This document shows, one piece after another, positions 20,394 to 31,866 of a stretch of DNA of 51,445 nucleotides. Numbering within the stretch: position 1 is the stretch's first letter; every line of letters begins with the position of its first letter. Source of the DNA: Nemertoderma westbladi (taxonomy: Eukaryota; Xenacoelomorpha; Nemertodermatida; Nemertodermatidae); contig JAUCBJ010005152.1 in the NCBI GenBank assembly GCA_032718475.1, forward strand, positions 1 to 51,445. Reading direction: 5' to 3'. A model generated the notes under the pieces. It ran no database searches. It had not been told where the DNA came from and saw only the letters and a list, made by a program, of their open reading frames with translations. Made by a program: the position numbers and the translations under genes.

Positions 20394-21585
20394 TGTTCGC
20401 GCTTTTAGACCTTTAGCAGTTTAACCTGCCAATTTTAGGTGTCTTCTAGGTTATAAATCGACTTTAGCCTATAACAAGTATTTGATACACATAAAATTAC
20501 ATTAGCCGAAGCCAGCCTATGCGCGACCATTCACCCACGGTTAAGGGAGACTGGATTCGGATGCTCTGACCTTATTGCGGTGTAGACTTACTGTACTATT
20601 CGATTGATCATTAATATAATATCTGACAAATATTATTCACTTTCGGGAAATATTAACAGTTCCTTTAGGACGTGGTGCTCTAAGTATGTAAACAGAGTTA
20701 TGACTTACACTAAACACAACGGGATGGCTAATGATTTTCGTATAAAGCGCATTCTTTAGGAAATGCTTTGTTATCTATCACATTCAAGCACACTACCGCA
20801 CACTGCTGCACACTGATCTGCTGACCTTCACTAATTTTAGTCATATATAAGGAGAACAGCAACTGACACATGTAGGGTCTATGAAATAGCATTAAATTCA
20901 CTCCAAAACCACTATAATGTAAGTCGCAATTGCTACAGGTAACCGGTCTCTCTAACCTTCAGTATATCAAGAAGATTGGGGTTTTATGATTATTTATCGA
21001 TATTCTCCAAATATAACAACATATCCATCAACTTCTAACAATTAATAACCGACAGTAAATAGCAGTAAAATAATGCGGTGAAAGGTATGTATAGTATGAT
21101 ATGATTTACTGTGATATGTTATGCGATTTGTATGATAACAGTTATACGTTTCTATAATCAAAGCCGTTCTAATGTTTGGCTAAAGTCTGAAACACAGAAT
21201 AATTCCGAAGCCGATGTTCTGGGCTCAGGAAAAAAGGTAAACAAAGACTATAATGCATTGCGCGATCTTCCGTAGGCTTCTGTACAAGATGAAATGAAAA
21301 TCGCTCTGATTGGTCGAGCGAGCCGAACAAAGAAAGCCAAAAAGCTCCACATCGACATATCAGCTGATAGATGTCGTCATCTGAACTACACTGTATTAAG
21401 AGTATTTTGGCGTATTGCGGCATAAAATGGCTTGTTATGTCCGCTAAAGTACACATACAGAAAAATTGCTTTTTATGTCCACTAAAACACCTACACAGTA
21501 AGAAAACGGCTTTTTATGTCCGCTAAAACACCTACAGAGTACTTTGCGGGGAAAATGACTAGCTAGATCCGCAAAAGCCTTTACA
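20394..21585 (-). repeat. 5' LTR of the giant retrotransposon
   Basis: Same length as 2374-3565 (1192 bp), same TG...CA ends, about 15 differences by eye (about 98.7% identity). It lies upstream of gag on the minus strand and would carry the promoter. I could not pick out an unambiguous TATA box. Confidence 0.95.
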
Positions 21586-21590
21586 AATGT
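21586..21590. repeat. Target site duplication AATGT (right)
   Basis: Exact match to 2369-2373. Confidence 0.95.
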
Positions 21591-21870
21591 GTATATAATG
21601 GCACTAGATGGTGTCAAAACCCTTAGTAAAGCATCGTCCAACCTAAATGGTCAACATTATACCGCAACCAACTTTATCAATAAAATATGGTGTTTTGAGC
21701 TAAAAATCGGTAAAATAAGTATTCCATAAAGGCAAAATTCATGCATGCATCAACAACAAATCATATTTCATGAAATGTAGTTTTCAAAAAGACATCTCAA
21801 ATGCCAAGTCGCAATCTCCAATGCTCAAATGCCAAAAGTGCCACAAGTAGGATTACAAAATAGTGCAGTA

Positions 21871-23099
21871 CAGTCCATATCTCATTCTAGATACCGTTTC
21901 TCAAACTGGGTACCTTTTCTCTTACCTCACTCTTACTAACTCAAACCTGTCTGGTTTACTCAAACCCAACTCAAACTCGCGTAACCACCCACTGTGCACT
22001 GTGTAGCATTCATACAACAAGCTGTCTGTGTTTAATGGCCCACTCGCTTCTGTTATACTCTGCCTACGGGTTTGATGGTCTCCTGCTGTTATAACATTCC
22101 CTAAACTTGATTTGTTTGTGTGTAATTAACTCCAGTAGACAGTGAGAATTAAGTTGCAGACTCAGTGACTCAATTTATTTTTAAATTTCAGAATAAAAAA
22201 AATATATGCTAAATTATAAACTGACGATTTATTAATTTTTTATTACATTTATTAAGTATGTATGACTCATAACATATTAACGTTATTTTACATTAAAATA
22301 TAACCATATAATATAACCAACCAATTTTATAAATTTATTTTAATGTCGCGTATATTTCGCTAATGTTTCTAATGTTTAACTTTAATGTTTTACTAATGTT
22401 TAATTCTCTATTACATCGTCAACACAATTATTCGCAATACATCTGGGTGTGGGTATACCGGGCAAAGGGGCCAGAGAAACGAAACCTCTGTAATTATAGA
22501 CAGGGCCATATTTATGGGAGGGGGGGGGGGGGGGGGGGGTGTTGCGAGGTCTAATTCTTAATTAACCAGTAGATTTTTAAACTGATATGTCTTGTAAGGC
22601 ACCAAATTGACATCAAACAGACAGATAACAGAGCAACAATTTCCCACAACAATATGATCCCAGAATTAAAACTTTCTCTACAAACAGACCGAGCCAGTGT
22701 GGTTTAGTTAACAACATACATTTAGTAAAGCCCACAAAGGAACTGCGTGATTGACATGTCTTTTATGAGACACACGCCAAGCCGGCCTGCCCAGCTTACC
22801 GGCCGGCCAAACATCAGACAGAGGCCCCTTCCCCATGTGGTGCCTCACTACTCAACCAGAGTAATTATCCATCCCGTACAGGAAGAGTAATGCTGAGTAT
22901 GGCACAGTTGGAAGTCAACCTAACTCAAACCATGGCGCCAGACTCTAGTTTGAGTTAGATTGAGCTGGCTGCATCTTTCTGATTTCTCAACTCTTACCCC
23001 AGTCTTACCTACTGAAATTCTCCGTTGACTATCATTAGTAAAAGGTTTGAGAAATGATACCCAGTTTGAGAAATAATATTCAGAATGAGATAGGGACTG
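21871..23099. mobile_element. Non-autonomous inverted-repeat DNA element flanked by TA
   Basis: The ends are inverted copies: CAGTCCATATCTCATTCT and TTTCTCAAACTGGGTA near 21871-21910 against the reverse complement of 23040-23099 (CAGTCCCTATCTCATTCT, TTTCTCAAACTGGGTA). TA sits immediately outside each end (21869-21870, 23100-23101), compatible with a Tc1/mariner-type duplication. There is no transposase ORF; the interior is AT-rich with a run of 20 G at 22520-22539. Confidence 0.65.
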
Positions 23100-23309
23100 T
23101 ATGGTTGTAGGAGTATAAGTCCTTTCGTCTTGTATTGAACTAATAATAATGTATTGTTGGTGGAGTTTCTTCAAAGAAGCCGAACTTCCCCACTGGGCCG
23201 TTGATGTATTTGAATTTTGAACGTTTAGTAGAAGGTATAAAATATGGTTGCGACTCCCATGTTTGTAGGAGTATAAGTATCGGGAGAATAAATGGAAAAA
23301 TTATGTTGC

Positions 23310-23363
23310 GCTTCTTAAAAGTTAATTTGTTATCATCGGATAACAAATTAACTTTTAAGAAGC
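23310..23363. repeat. Perfect hairpin, 25-bp arms, 4-nt loop
   Basis: GCTTCTTAAAAGTTAATTTG... at 23310-23334 is exactly complementary to 23339-23363, leaving the loop ATCG. No coding or terminator context is evident. Confidence 0.85.
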
Positions 23364-23445
23364 TAAATTAATTAATCAAAAACTAAAGGTAAGAATTTAC
23401 ATACTGTTTTGTACATTTAGGTTCGCCGTCGTCGTTTTCTACTGT

Positions 23446-25148
23446 CGTCGTCTGAGTAACACTTGTCAATGTGATTGTCTGAGTTACATTTGTCAATGTG
23501 ATTGTCTGAGTTACATTTGCCGTTGTGTTCAACTGTGTTGCCCTTGCCGCAGTGTTCATCTGAGTTGTACTTCCCATTGTGTTCGTCTGAGTTACACTTG
23601 TCAATGTGATTGTCTGAGTTACATTTGCTGTTGTGTTAATCTGTGGTGCCCTTGCCGCAGTGTTCACCTGATATGTACTTGCCATTGTGTTCGTCTGAGT
23701 TACACTTGCCAATGTGATTGTCGGAGTTACATTTGTCATGCGATAGTCTGAGTTACATTTGCCATTGTGTTTATCTGTGTTGCCTTTGCCGCAGTGTTCA
23801 TCTGAGTTGTACTTACCATTGTGTTCGTCTGAGTAACACTTGTCAATGTGATTGTCTGAGTTACATTTGTCATGTGATAGTCTGAGTTACATTATTGTCA
23901 TTTGATAGTCTGAGTTACATTTTTATTGTCATTTGATAGTCTGAGTTACATTTGCCGTTGTGTTCATCTGTGTTGCCCTTGCCGCAGTGTTCATCTGAGT
24001 TGTACTTTCCATTGTGTTCGTCTGAGTTACATTTGCCAATGTGATTGTCTGAGTTACATTTGTCAATGTGATTGTCTGAGTTACATTTGCCGTTGTGTTC
24101 ATTTGTGTTGTCCTTGCCGCGGTGTTCATCTGAGTTTTACTTGCCATTGCGTTCGACCGAGTAACACTTGCCAATGTGATTGCCTGAGTTACATTTGTCA
24201 ATGTGATTATCTGAGTTACATTTGCCGTTGTGTTCATCTGTGTTGCCCTTGCGGCAGTGTTAATCTGAGATGTACTTGCCATTGTGTTCATCTAAGTTAC
24301 ACTTGTCAATGTGATTGTCAGAGTTACATTTGCCGTTGTGTTCAACTGTGTTGCCCTTGCCGCAGTGTTCATCTGAGTTGTACTTGCCATTGTGTTCGTC
24401 TGAGTAACACTTGCCAATGTGATTGTCTGAGTTAAATTTGTCAATGTGATTGTCTGAGTTACATTTAACGTTGTGTTCATCTGTGTTGCCCTTGCCGCAG
24501 TGTTCATCTGAGTTGTACTTGCCATTGTGTTCGTCTGAGTAACACTTGCCAATGTGATTGTCTGAGTTACATTTGCCGTTGTGTTCATCTGTGTTGCCCT
24601 TGCCGCAGTGTTCATCTGAGTTGTACTTGCCATTGTGTTCGTCTGAGTAACACTTGCCATTGTGTTGGTCTGAGTTACATTTGTCATGTGATAGTCTGAG
24701 TTACACTTGCCAATGTGATTGTCTGAGTTACATTTGCCGTTGTGTTCATCTGTGTTGCCCTTGCCGCAGTGTTCATATGAGTTGTACTTGCCATTGTGTT
24801 CCTATGAGTTACACTTGCCAATGTGATTGTCTGAGTTACATTTGCCGTGCGATAGTCTGAGTTACATTTAACGTTGTGTTCATCTGTGTTGCCCTTGCCG
24901 CAGTGTTCATATGAGTTGTACTTGCCATTGTGTTCCTATGAGTTACACTTGCCAATGCGATTGTCTGAATTACATTTGCCGTTGTGTTCATCTGAGTTGC
25001 ACTTGACATTGTGTTTGTCTGAGTTACACTTGTCAATGTGATTGTCTGAGTTACATTTGCCGTTGTGTTTATCTGTGTTGCCCTTGCCGCAGTGTTCATA
25101 TGAGTTGTACTTGCCATTGTGTTCGTCTGAGTTACATTTGCCAATGTG
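23446..25148. repeat. 27-bp minisatellite with higher-order 108-bp period
   Basis: Monomers of 27 bp such as GTCTGAGTTACATTTGCC... follow each other for about 1.7 kb. Four monomer types in fixed order (ending TGCCGTTGTGTTC, GCCGCAGTGTTC, GCCATTGTGTTC, CCAATGTGATT) make a 108-bp higher-order unit, with local deletions. Because 27 is a multiple of 3, long Thr/Asn- or Cys-rich ORFs appear on both strands; they are by-products. The array resumes at 26382 after an inserted element. Confidence 0.9.
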
Positions 25149-26381
25149 GTGTTCGGACACTTCCCCCCCCCCCCCCCGGATACTTCCCCCCCGGACAGTT
25201 CCCCCCCGCTCAAGTAGGACACTTCCCCCCCGGACACTTCCCCCCCAGACACTTCCCCCCCGCGGACACTTCCCCCCCGACTGTTCTTAACTTCGCACAT
25301 TCGTATTTTTCATTTTGTAAGGTAAACGGACCGCTTGTATCCAGATAAGTTGTATCCAATTTTCCTTTCGTAGCTCAGAAAGTGATCTTTTGCATCCCGA
25401 TTTTACATTTTATATCCAAGTTTTATTTATGGGTTTTATCAATGCAATTACATCGTATTGTTTGCTAATCTTTAAACAATTAATTATATTAGATGACCTA
25501 TAAATTCCATCCCCGGAATGATATACTGTTTTTATTAACTATAGAATTATAATAATTAATTGTTTTAATTATAGGTATTATTATGTAATAGTCTTCTTCA
25601 AATTGTAGCAGATGGGGATGAATATTATTGTTGCAATCAAAATTATACCTCTCTATGGTAAAATCGACATGCGTCGACCTGTATTCTGTGTTCAGCATTG
25701 CATATTGATATACATATTACTACTATACATACTATATAGATATTATACACACTACATATTAAATTTCCTGGTTACTTGCAATATTTATAATAGGATTTTG
25801 TTGAATTATATAATATTGTAGTAATTTATATATTAAATTGGTTAACATTCAATACAGCTCCTACTTTAGGCTTAGTCAATTTATTATCTGATGATACAAA
25901 CATGAATTAATTATTTCAAAGTGGTCTTAAGTCTTTCACCACGGGCACTCAGGGAAATGCCGGGGTCTGGGGGCAATAACCCCCAAGAAAAGAAGCGGGG
26001 GTTTGGGGGCGGCAATTCCCAAGATAAGAAGTGGGGGTTTGGGGGCGGTAGCCCCCAACAAAAGAAGCGGGAGTTTGGGGGCGGCAGGCCCCAATTAAAA
26101 TAAATTAAAAGAATTAAAGGAATTAAAAGAAAAATAAACAAAATTTGACTATAAAAATGTTTCTTTTATAATTTTGAAAAAACTTGTCTAGATACAACTT
26201 GTCCTGTAACCATCTTTAACTTTTGTTTATTGCTTTGATGCACCCAGATTAATTTTAACACTTTAACTGGGGGGGAAGTGTCCGGGGGGCAAGTGTCCGG
26301 GGGGGGGGGGGAAGTGTCCGGGGGGGGAAGTGTCCTACTTGGGCGGGGGGAAGTGTCCGGGGGGGGAAGTGTCCTAGATCC
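25149..26381. mobile_element. Foldback (TU-like) element 1, arms of 15-bp GGACACTTCCCCCCC repeats
   Basis: Left arm 25155-25280 holds imperfect tandem copies of GGACACTTCCCCCCC; right arm about 26267-26374 holds the same unit inverted. The element sits inside one monomer of the 27-bp minisatellite: CCAATGTG precedes it (25141-25148) and recurs after it (26383-26390), where the array continues in phase, so an 8-bp (9-bp with one mismatch) duplication is clear. The interior is about 985 bp, AT-rich, without a transposase ORF, and contains three to four 36-bp G-rich repeats (about 25968-26096). Confidence 0.88.
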
Positions 26382-26576
26382 TCCAATGTGATTGTCTGAG
26401 TAAAATTTCTCAATGTGATTGTCTGAGTTACACTTGCCAATGTGATTGTCTGAGTTACATTTGCCAATGTGATAGTCTGAGTTACATTTGCCGTTGTGTT
26501 CATCTGAGTTACACTTGTCATTGTGTTCATCTAAGTTACACTTGTCAATGTGATAGTCTGCGTTGCACTTATTGTC
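26382..26576. repeat. 27-bp minisatellite, continuation
   Basis: About seven more monomers of the array at 23446-25148, beginning with the duplicated CCAATGTG target. 26577-26800 is AT-rich and shows nothing else. Confidence 0.88.
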
Positions 26577-26800
26577 ATTTTGTTAGCCTTAGCAATTGGA
26601 GTTTACTGAGAATCGTATCCTAAATCAGAACTATAATTTAAGTATAATTATAATTAAATTATAATACAAATAAAATTAGAATCATAAGTAGGCCTATATC
26701 TATAATGAATGGTGTATGCCTATAAAGATTTGATAAAAACAATTGAATTTTAAACAATTAAATTTTCACTAATTCATAATTTACATCTCATTATTTACAG

Positions 26801-26887
26801 GAAAACAGAAAGAAAGGATAACGAGGATGACGAAATTGGTAATAATCGCGGTGCTACTGTATGTTGCTTGTGCAACGGCTAATTCAG
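26801..26887 (+). CDS. Exon with start codon and signal peptide of a secreted ShK/bulb-lectin protein
   Basis: A splice acceptor (TTATTTACAG) ends at 26800, so a 5'UTR exon probably lies upstream. ATG is at 26827 and the coding part is 26827-26887. The first 20 residues are a typical signal peptide: a Lys near the start, a hydrophobic core (VIIAVLLYVACA) and a small-residue end. The exon ends TCAG|GTAATA in phase 1, the phase of both downstream exons. That supports the assignment, but the 15.6-kb intron could contain further exons I did not recognise. Confidence 0.72.
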
Positions 26888-26961
26888 GTAATATGACAGT
26901 TGCGGATATTTGTTTCGAATAAATGAGATTGGGATCCATTTGTTACACTATGTTACACGAA

Positions 26962-28089
26962 GTGGGGCCTTCGCGCAGCACGTGAAATGAGTTAATGCTA
27001 AGTATCAACTCGAAAGGATTATAAAAACATAGGAGAAGATTTTCCCGGAAAACGTTAACCCTCTAGCGGGAGACTGGGTAACTGAAGAAGGAAGGATTAG
27101 TTTCCCTACAAAGCCACAGCCTATGGTCTATTACATATCTACCAAGTTTCCGATTGACGGATCATAAATAACGAAATGTTGGAAGGTTTTCACTTTCATA
27201 CATTTAGCCCTCTAGCGGCATATTAAAGAACTACGGATCGATCACCTTCCTCACAAAGACGAGGCATGTGGTCTAGTACATACCGGTACTGTATATTCCA
27301 AAATTCAGCTTAAATAGATTAAGATCAAGGAATTCGCGAAGGTTATCACTTTCCTACATTTCGCCCTCTAGCGGCAGACTCGAAAACTCCGGACCGATTA
27401 CTGTCCACACAAAGACTTAGGATGTCTTCTAGTACATATATGACAAGTTTCAGCGTAATCAGATCATAAACAACTAAATGGAAGAATAATTTCACATTCG
27501 GGACATTTCGCCCTCTAGCGGCAGACTGGAGAACTGCAGACAGATTAGCCTCCTTTGAAATTTACAGCTAATGGTCTAGTACATACTTCCCAAGTTTCAG
27601 CTTAAACGGATTAAAAGCAAAGAAATGGGTGGCCATTTAATGTTTAGACATGTGGCCCTCTAGCGGGAGACTGGAAAACTTCGGACCGATTACAATCCAC
27701 ACAAAGACTCAGGATGTCACCTAGTACATATATGACAAGTTTCAGCGTAATCAGATCATAAACAACTAAATGGAAGAATAATTTCACATTCGGGACATTT
27801 CGCCCTCTAGCGGCAGACTGGAGAACTGCAGACAGATTAGCCTCCTTTGAAATTTACAGCTAATGGTCTAGTACATACTTCCCAAGTTTCAGCTTAAACG
27901 GATTAAAAGCAAAGAAATGGGTGGCCATTTAATGTTTAGACATGTGGCCCTCTAGCGGGAGACCATTGCACTGATGGTGTCTGAAAGTCTCTTAAAAATC
28001 TCAACTTTTGCTCATATTGATACCTACAAATTTTCAACTTGGCAGCTTTAAATCCGACAAAGTTATTAGCATGTCAAAATCGTAACGAC

Positions 28090-28121
<32 letters not shown>

Positions 28122-28223
28122 CAACGACGACGACGACGACGACGACAACTATTTGCATAAATTGACCCACCCCCTAACAGTGTCAATTCGCTAAGGCTCC
28201 GCCAACTTCGTGGCTCACCCCAC
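26962..28223 (+). mobile_element. Pearl/Tsp-like (Helentron-associated) non-autonomous element
   Basis: A unique 5' block (from GTGGGGCCTTCGCGCAGCA), seven tandem core repeats of 145-156 bp each containing CCCTCTAGCGG, a microsatellite of ACG units (28084-28147), and a unique 3' end (CGCTAAGGCT...CTTCGTGGCTCACCCCAC). This order matches the elements known as pearl in bivalves and Tsp in sea urchins. The first repeat anchors are at about 27059, 27208, 27364, 27511, 27656, 27803 and 27948; the later ones form a 292-bp two-unit higher-order repeat. Other copies of the 3' end are at 40805-41032, 44819-45050 and 50205-50377. It lies in the first visible intron of the lectin gene. Confidence 0.72.
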
Positions 28224-28381
28224 ACCCTTTATCACTACAGGTTAATAAGTCATTACCGATTTGTACGCTTGGTGGCGCTAACTGATTCATATGAGTCATC
28301 CATCAGCTGGTTTGCAACTAGCCTTTCAGTCAACTTAGATAAGTATATTAGATTCGAAACTGGTCTAAAGTTCTTTAATAG

Positions 28382-28795
28382 GGTTGTCCTTGGATACCGG
28401 AGGCGCGGGAGGGTTGCCCGTGGAAACCGGATGCGCGTGTGCGTTGCCCATGGAAACCAGAGGCGCGGGAGGGTTGTCCGTGGAAACCGGAGGCGCGGGA
28501 GGATTGCCCATAGAAACCGGAGGCGTGGGAGGGTTGTCCATAGAAACCGGAGGCGCGGGAGGGTTACTCGTGGAAACGGAGGCGCGGGAGGGTTTCCCGT
28601 GGAAACCGGAGTCGCGGGTGCGTTGTCCATGGAAACCATAGGCGCGGGAGGGTTACTCGTGGAAACGGAGGCGCGAGAGGGTTGCCCGTGGAAACCGGAG
28701 TCGCGGGTGCGTTGTCCATGGAAACCAGAGGCGCGGGAGGGTTGCCCATGGAAACCGGAGGCGTGGGAGGGTTGCCCGTGGAAACCGGAGGCGCA
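28382..28795. repeat. 30-bp minisatellite
   Basis: About 14 copies of a 29-30 bp unit of the form GGTTGCCCGTGGAAACCGGA + GGCGCGGGAG. Gly- and Pro-rich ORFs on both strands come from the repeat. 28796-29200 shows nothing recognisable beyond a short AT run. Confidence 0.9.
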
Positions 28796-29204
28796 ATTAT
28801 ATCTGGTTATATATATATATGATTATTTCTATCAATTTCTTTCCGAAATAATCGTAAGATCCGGATTTATTATTGTTTTGTAAATCTCAAATTTTGTTCG
28901 TGTTTGAGGTTTATTTATTACACGAATCTTCACTGATTCAATAGAAAAATCATTAATGTTGATTGTAATTGAATTTTGTAGTAACTTAAGACACAGTTAT
29001 GGGTTTCACCCAGACCGTTGACCAGACCTCAGACCTTCACTAAGACCGTTTTCATGTTCCCGTCCTCACTAAAAGGTCCACCGAGATAAATATATTCAGT
29101 ACAATGTAAAATAGTCGTTTCCCTCGCTGAAATCGGTTTTCGATCACCTTCGTTACCACTGATAACAAAAAATTTCGTCTTTTTTTATTGATAACCATTC
29201 CAAA

Positions 29205-31550
29205 TTATCTATAGTACTGGTCCACTATTAAAAACTTTTTCACACATGCTTCGCGCGTAGTCGAAAGTACCACTGAGTCATCCATTAACAGGAGAACTTG
29301 TAGCACACCTAAATACCCATCAGTTGCAAAAGCCGATTTTATTTTCAGTACAAGAAAGTTTAAATATAAGCAAAAGAAAGTTACACTTGTCGGGGCACCT
29401 TGTCTAACCCCCACCATAGAGATAATTATAGCATCCCCTAAAATATTTTTCGTACAATTATGCATAGCTTTAACAGCATAAATCATTTTTCTACCGCAAC
29501 CTGACTTCGTAAACATTCTAATATTTTCATTCTAGGTTCTAGATCGTATGCTTTACGGAAATCAATAAAAATAATGAAAAGTTAAAATCGTTTCCTAACT
29601 GCTAAATCAATCAAAAGCCTTAGCGTGACTATTTGCTCACTACAACCCCTATTCTATTTACCACCTGCTTGTCAACTAGGGGCCGTCCAAGTATGACGTC
29701 TGCACTTTTCCCCAAAATGTTGACCCCCTCCCTCCCCTAAATCAGATATCATCAGATAGGCATTGACCCCCCCCCCCCCCCTAAATCAGATTAAAAAAAA
29801 TTTCGCGTCCTAATCACTGAAACATGGTGACTGGTAACTGAAACAGAAGGTCGTGGTGACTGGTAACTGAAACAGAAGGTCCTGCTATGGGCCTTCGGGG
29901 GCTTCGAACAATTAAAATAGGCAAGCTATTTACTCTTCTGCTATATCTCTTCTAGCACCTATAAATTAACATGCTGACGTCAGATTTTGGCTGACCCCCT
30001 CCCCTCCCCTCATCAGCACGTCATCAGATTTTCCCAACCCCCCTCCCCCCCCTAAAGTGCTGACGTCATACTTGGACGGCCCCCTATCAACATTAAACCA
30101 TTGTTTTAAACGTGTATTAATCAAGTGGTCATATAACTTTCCAAGAGATTTTAGAATACTAAAATACCCCGGTAATTATTAGTAGACATACAGCACCCAG
30201 ACAGACTTATATAGCGAAATTAGTTTGCTACAACACCAATTTGTTGGGTACCATAAAGTATTTTGAAATACTAAATTTAAAATTGCCAGCAAGAATAACA
30301 ACCAAGTTCCAGGCAATTTTCCGATCAGACCATACTGGAAGCAACGAAAGATTTATTTACTTTCACATCTGCTAGTGTTTCTGCTAATTCGGCTTCGGTG
30401 AAGTCATCATCCAGGCTGGGTATATATGGCGCGGAATCCAGATGGCAGTTTGGATCTAGCAAGTGCTCGGGTTCCGTATTCAATAACTCCTCGAAATGGC
30501 TTTGAAATTGGATATCTGAAGGTCGTTGTCGTGTGTCTGCCAGTGCATCCATATTAATTTGGCCCTTCCATTTTATTGCAGTCCAAATCTTTTTTGCGTC
30601 ATTTTCAGATAATAAACTCTCCCACCGTGAGAACTGGCTAGTCTGGCTAGTATTACAATGGGTAATTTTATTTGTCTTCTTAGATGACTTCACACACTCA
30701 GATACACTTTTGTTAAATTCGTTAACCATAGTTTCCTTCCAGTTCCAATAAAGTTTTCCCAACATTGAGGCTAGACAAATCTCCCATTCTAGAGTTCAGA
30801 TCTCTGCATAAGACAATATTGTCAGATTCTAATAACTTCGCCTGCAGGTGTGCAAAGTATTTTACATCAAAACATGGCGATGGATTGGGAGTATGTATAC
30901 CCCACCAAGCACGCAGTTTGGAAGACATCCGAGTTTTAAAAGTATGAACCCCTCGTTTGAGTATTCTAACCAAGTGATATCATTCTCTAATCCATTCTTC
31001 ACGAAGAGAGCTTCTCCTCCCCGCTTAGAGTTCGATGCTAAGTTCGAGACACATTTGAACCCCGGTAGAAACAGTTTCTTTGAAGTCTTAGTTTCAAACA
31101 CAAACACTATTTCATACTCACCAAAATACTATGTCATACTCACATACACCACAAGAGTTCACAAGCCTGTAAAAGTCTGTTTCCAATACTGTGTCCCACG
31201 TTGTGCTAGAGAGGGATGCCATTGAATCTATCAATGACAACTTTGTCTCTCAGAAGTACACGAGTCCGGTAGTCGAGCTTTATCTCGCATCCCTGACTTT
31301 CCGGTCTTCTCGTTCCTCTTTTTCACAGTTTCTTAGGTGACCCATCTCTTTCCGTACAGTTGGGTGAACGTCCTCTTGTTTACATATACTCGGTTCCATG
31401 GTCAGCGACTTTCTTTAGATTCCTTGCATAATCTAGTATCTGGTTCCGAACTTTAACTTTATCTGCGAGATCTGAAGTTTGTTAATTTGTGTGTCGCTCA
31501 AGACCCGTGCCTCTTCTATGGTAGTTCCCCCTCCCCATTGGTTTACCGGG
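29205..31550 (-). pseudogene. Decayed non-LTR retrotransposon (LINE), ORF1 to RT
   Basis: Pieces in several frames read in LINE order on the minus strand: about 31500-31210 resembles an ORF1/N-terminal region (VKVRNQILDYARNLKKVADHG type); 31107-30700 shows an endonuclease-like stretch (KRGGEALFVKNG, GGVYILPIHRHVL); 30765-30325 is the linker before RT (WESLLSENDAKKIWTAIKWKG, QFQSHFEELLNTEP); 29516-29205 has RT motifs (GVRQGAPTS and LLMDDSVVLS, in the position of the YxDD box). Many stops and shifts, so not functional. A MITE interrupts it at 29679-30083. Confidence 0.8.
29679..30083. mobile_element. MITE with about 23-bp terminal inverted repeats, inserted in the LINE
   Basis: The left end GGGGCCGTCCAAGTATGACG recurs inverted at the right end (to 30083). 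CTA lies on both sides (29676-29678 and 30084-30086), a possible 3-bp duplication. About 405 bp, no ORF, C-rich runs near both ends. Confidence 0.85.
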
Positions 31551-31866
31551 GGCGTCGTCATAATAAATACCCCTTCCGCCTTCAGTTTTTTAGTTTATAC
31601 TCCTTGCGGGCAGTTTGGTAAGGTGCTGCACAATATGGCACTACAAGCAGTATCAGTACCCAGTACGGCAGTACACAGCACAGGGTTCACCGAAGTATCG
31701 GGTTGCAGTCAATCTGTTTGAGTTGACATTTCCTCACCATAACTACGACATGTTCGAGCAAGGGCGTACCGAAGGGGGTGGTAGTGGTGGTATTTACCAC
31801 CCCTATAAAAATTCAACATATACTGTATATATTCATCAATTAAATATTATTGGTGTTATGGGTTAT

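Larger units (their letters stand above)
2374..21585 (-). mobile_element. Giant BEL/Pao-type LTR retrotransposon, 19.2 kb, with extra downstream ORF
   Basis: Two 1192-bp direct repeats (2374-3565 and 20394-21585), both TG...CA, are flanked by AATGT. Between them on the minus strand lie gag with a DUF1759-like region and zinc knuckles, an aspartic protease (LLDSGS), RT, integrase with a DUF5641-like tail, and then about 4.2 kb of extra reading frame. Order and motifs are those of BEL/Pao (Belpaoviridae). The element is far larger than the 5-9 kb usual for the group, partly because of 1.2-kb LTRs, a roughly 1.9-kb leader, the extra ORF and a 1.25-kb solo LTR nested in the leader (without it, about 17.96 kb). 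By eye the LTRs differ at about 15 of 1192 positions without indels. The copy is defective: seven in-frame stops, two frameshifts, no RNase H, altered RT active site. Confidence 0.95.

Noticed and set aside
23446-25148. CRISPR-like array
   Set aside because: Units are contiguous and degenerate, with no unique spacers; eukaryotic minisatellite.
23383-25300. Several Thr/Asn-rich or Cys-rich ORFs
   Set aside because: They coincide exactly with the 27-bp minisatellite and the C-rich arm of the foldback element, with no start context or splice sites that fit.
28253-28883. Gly/Arg-rich and Pro/Leu-rich ORFs on both strands
   Set aside because: Products of the 30-bp minisatellite.
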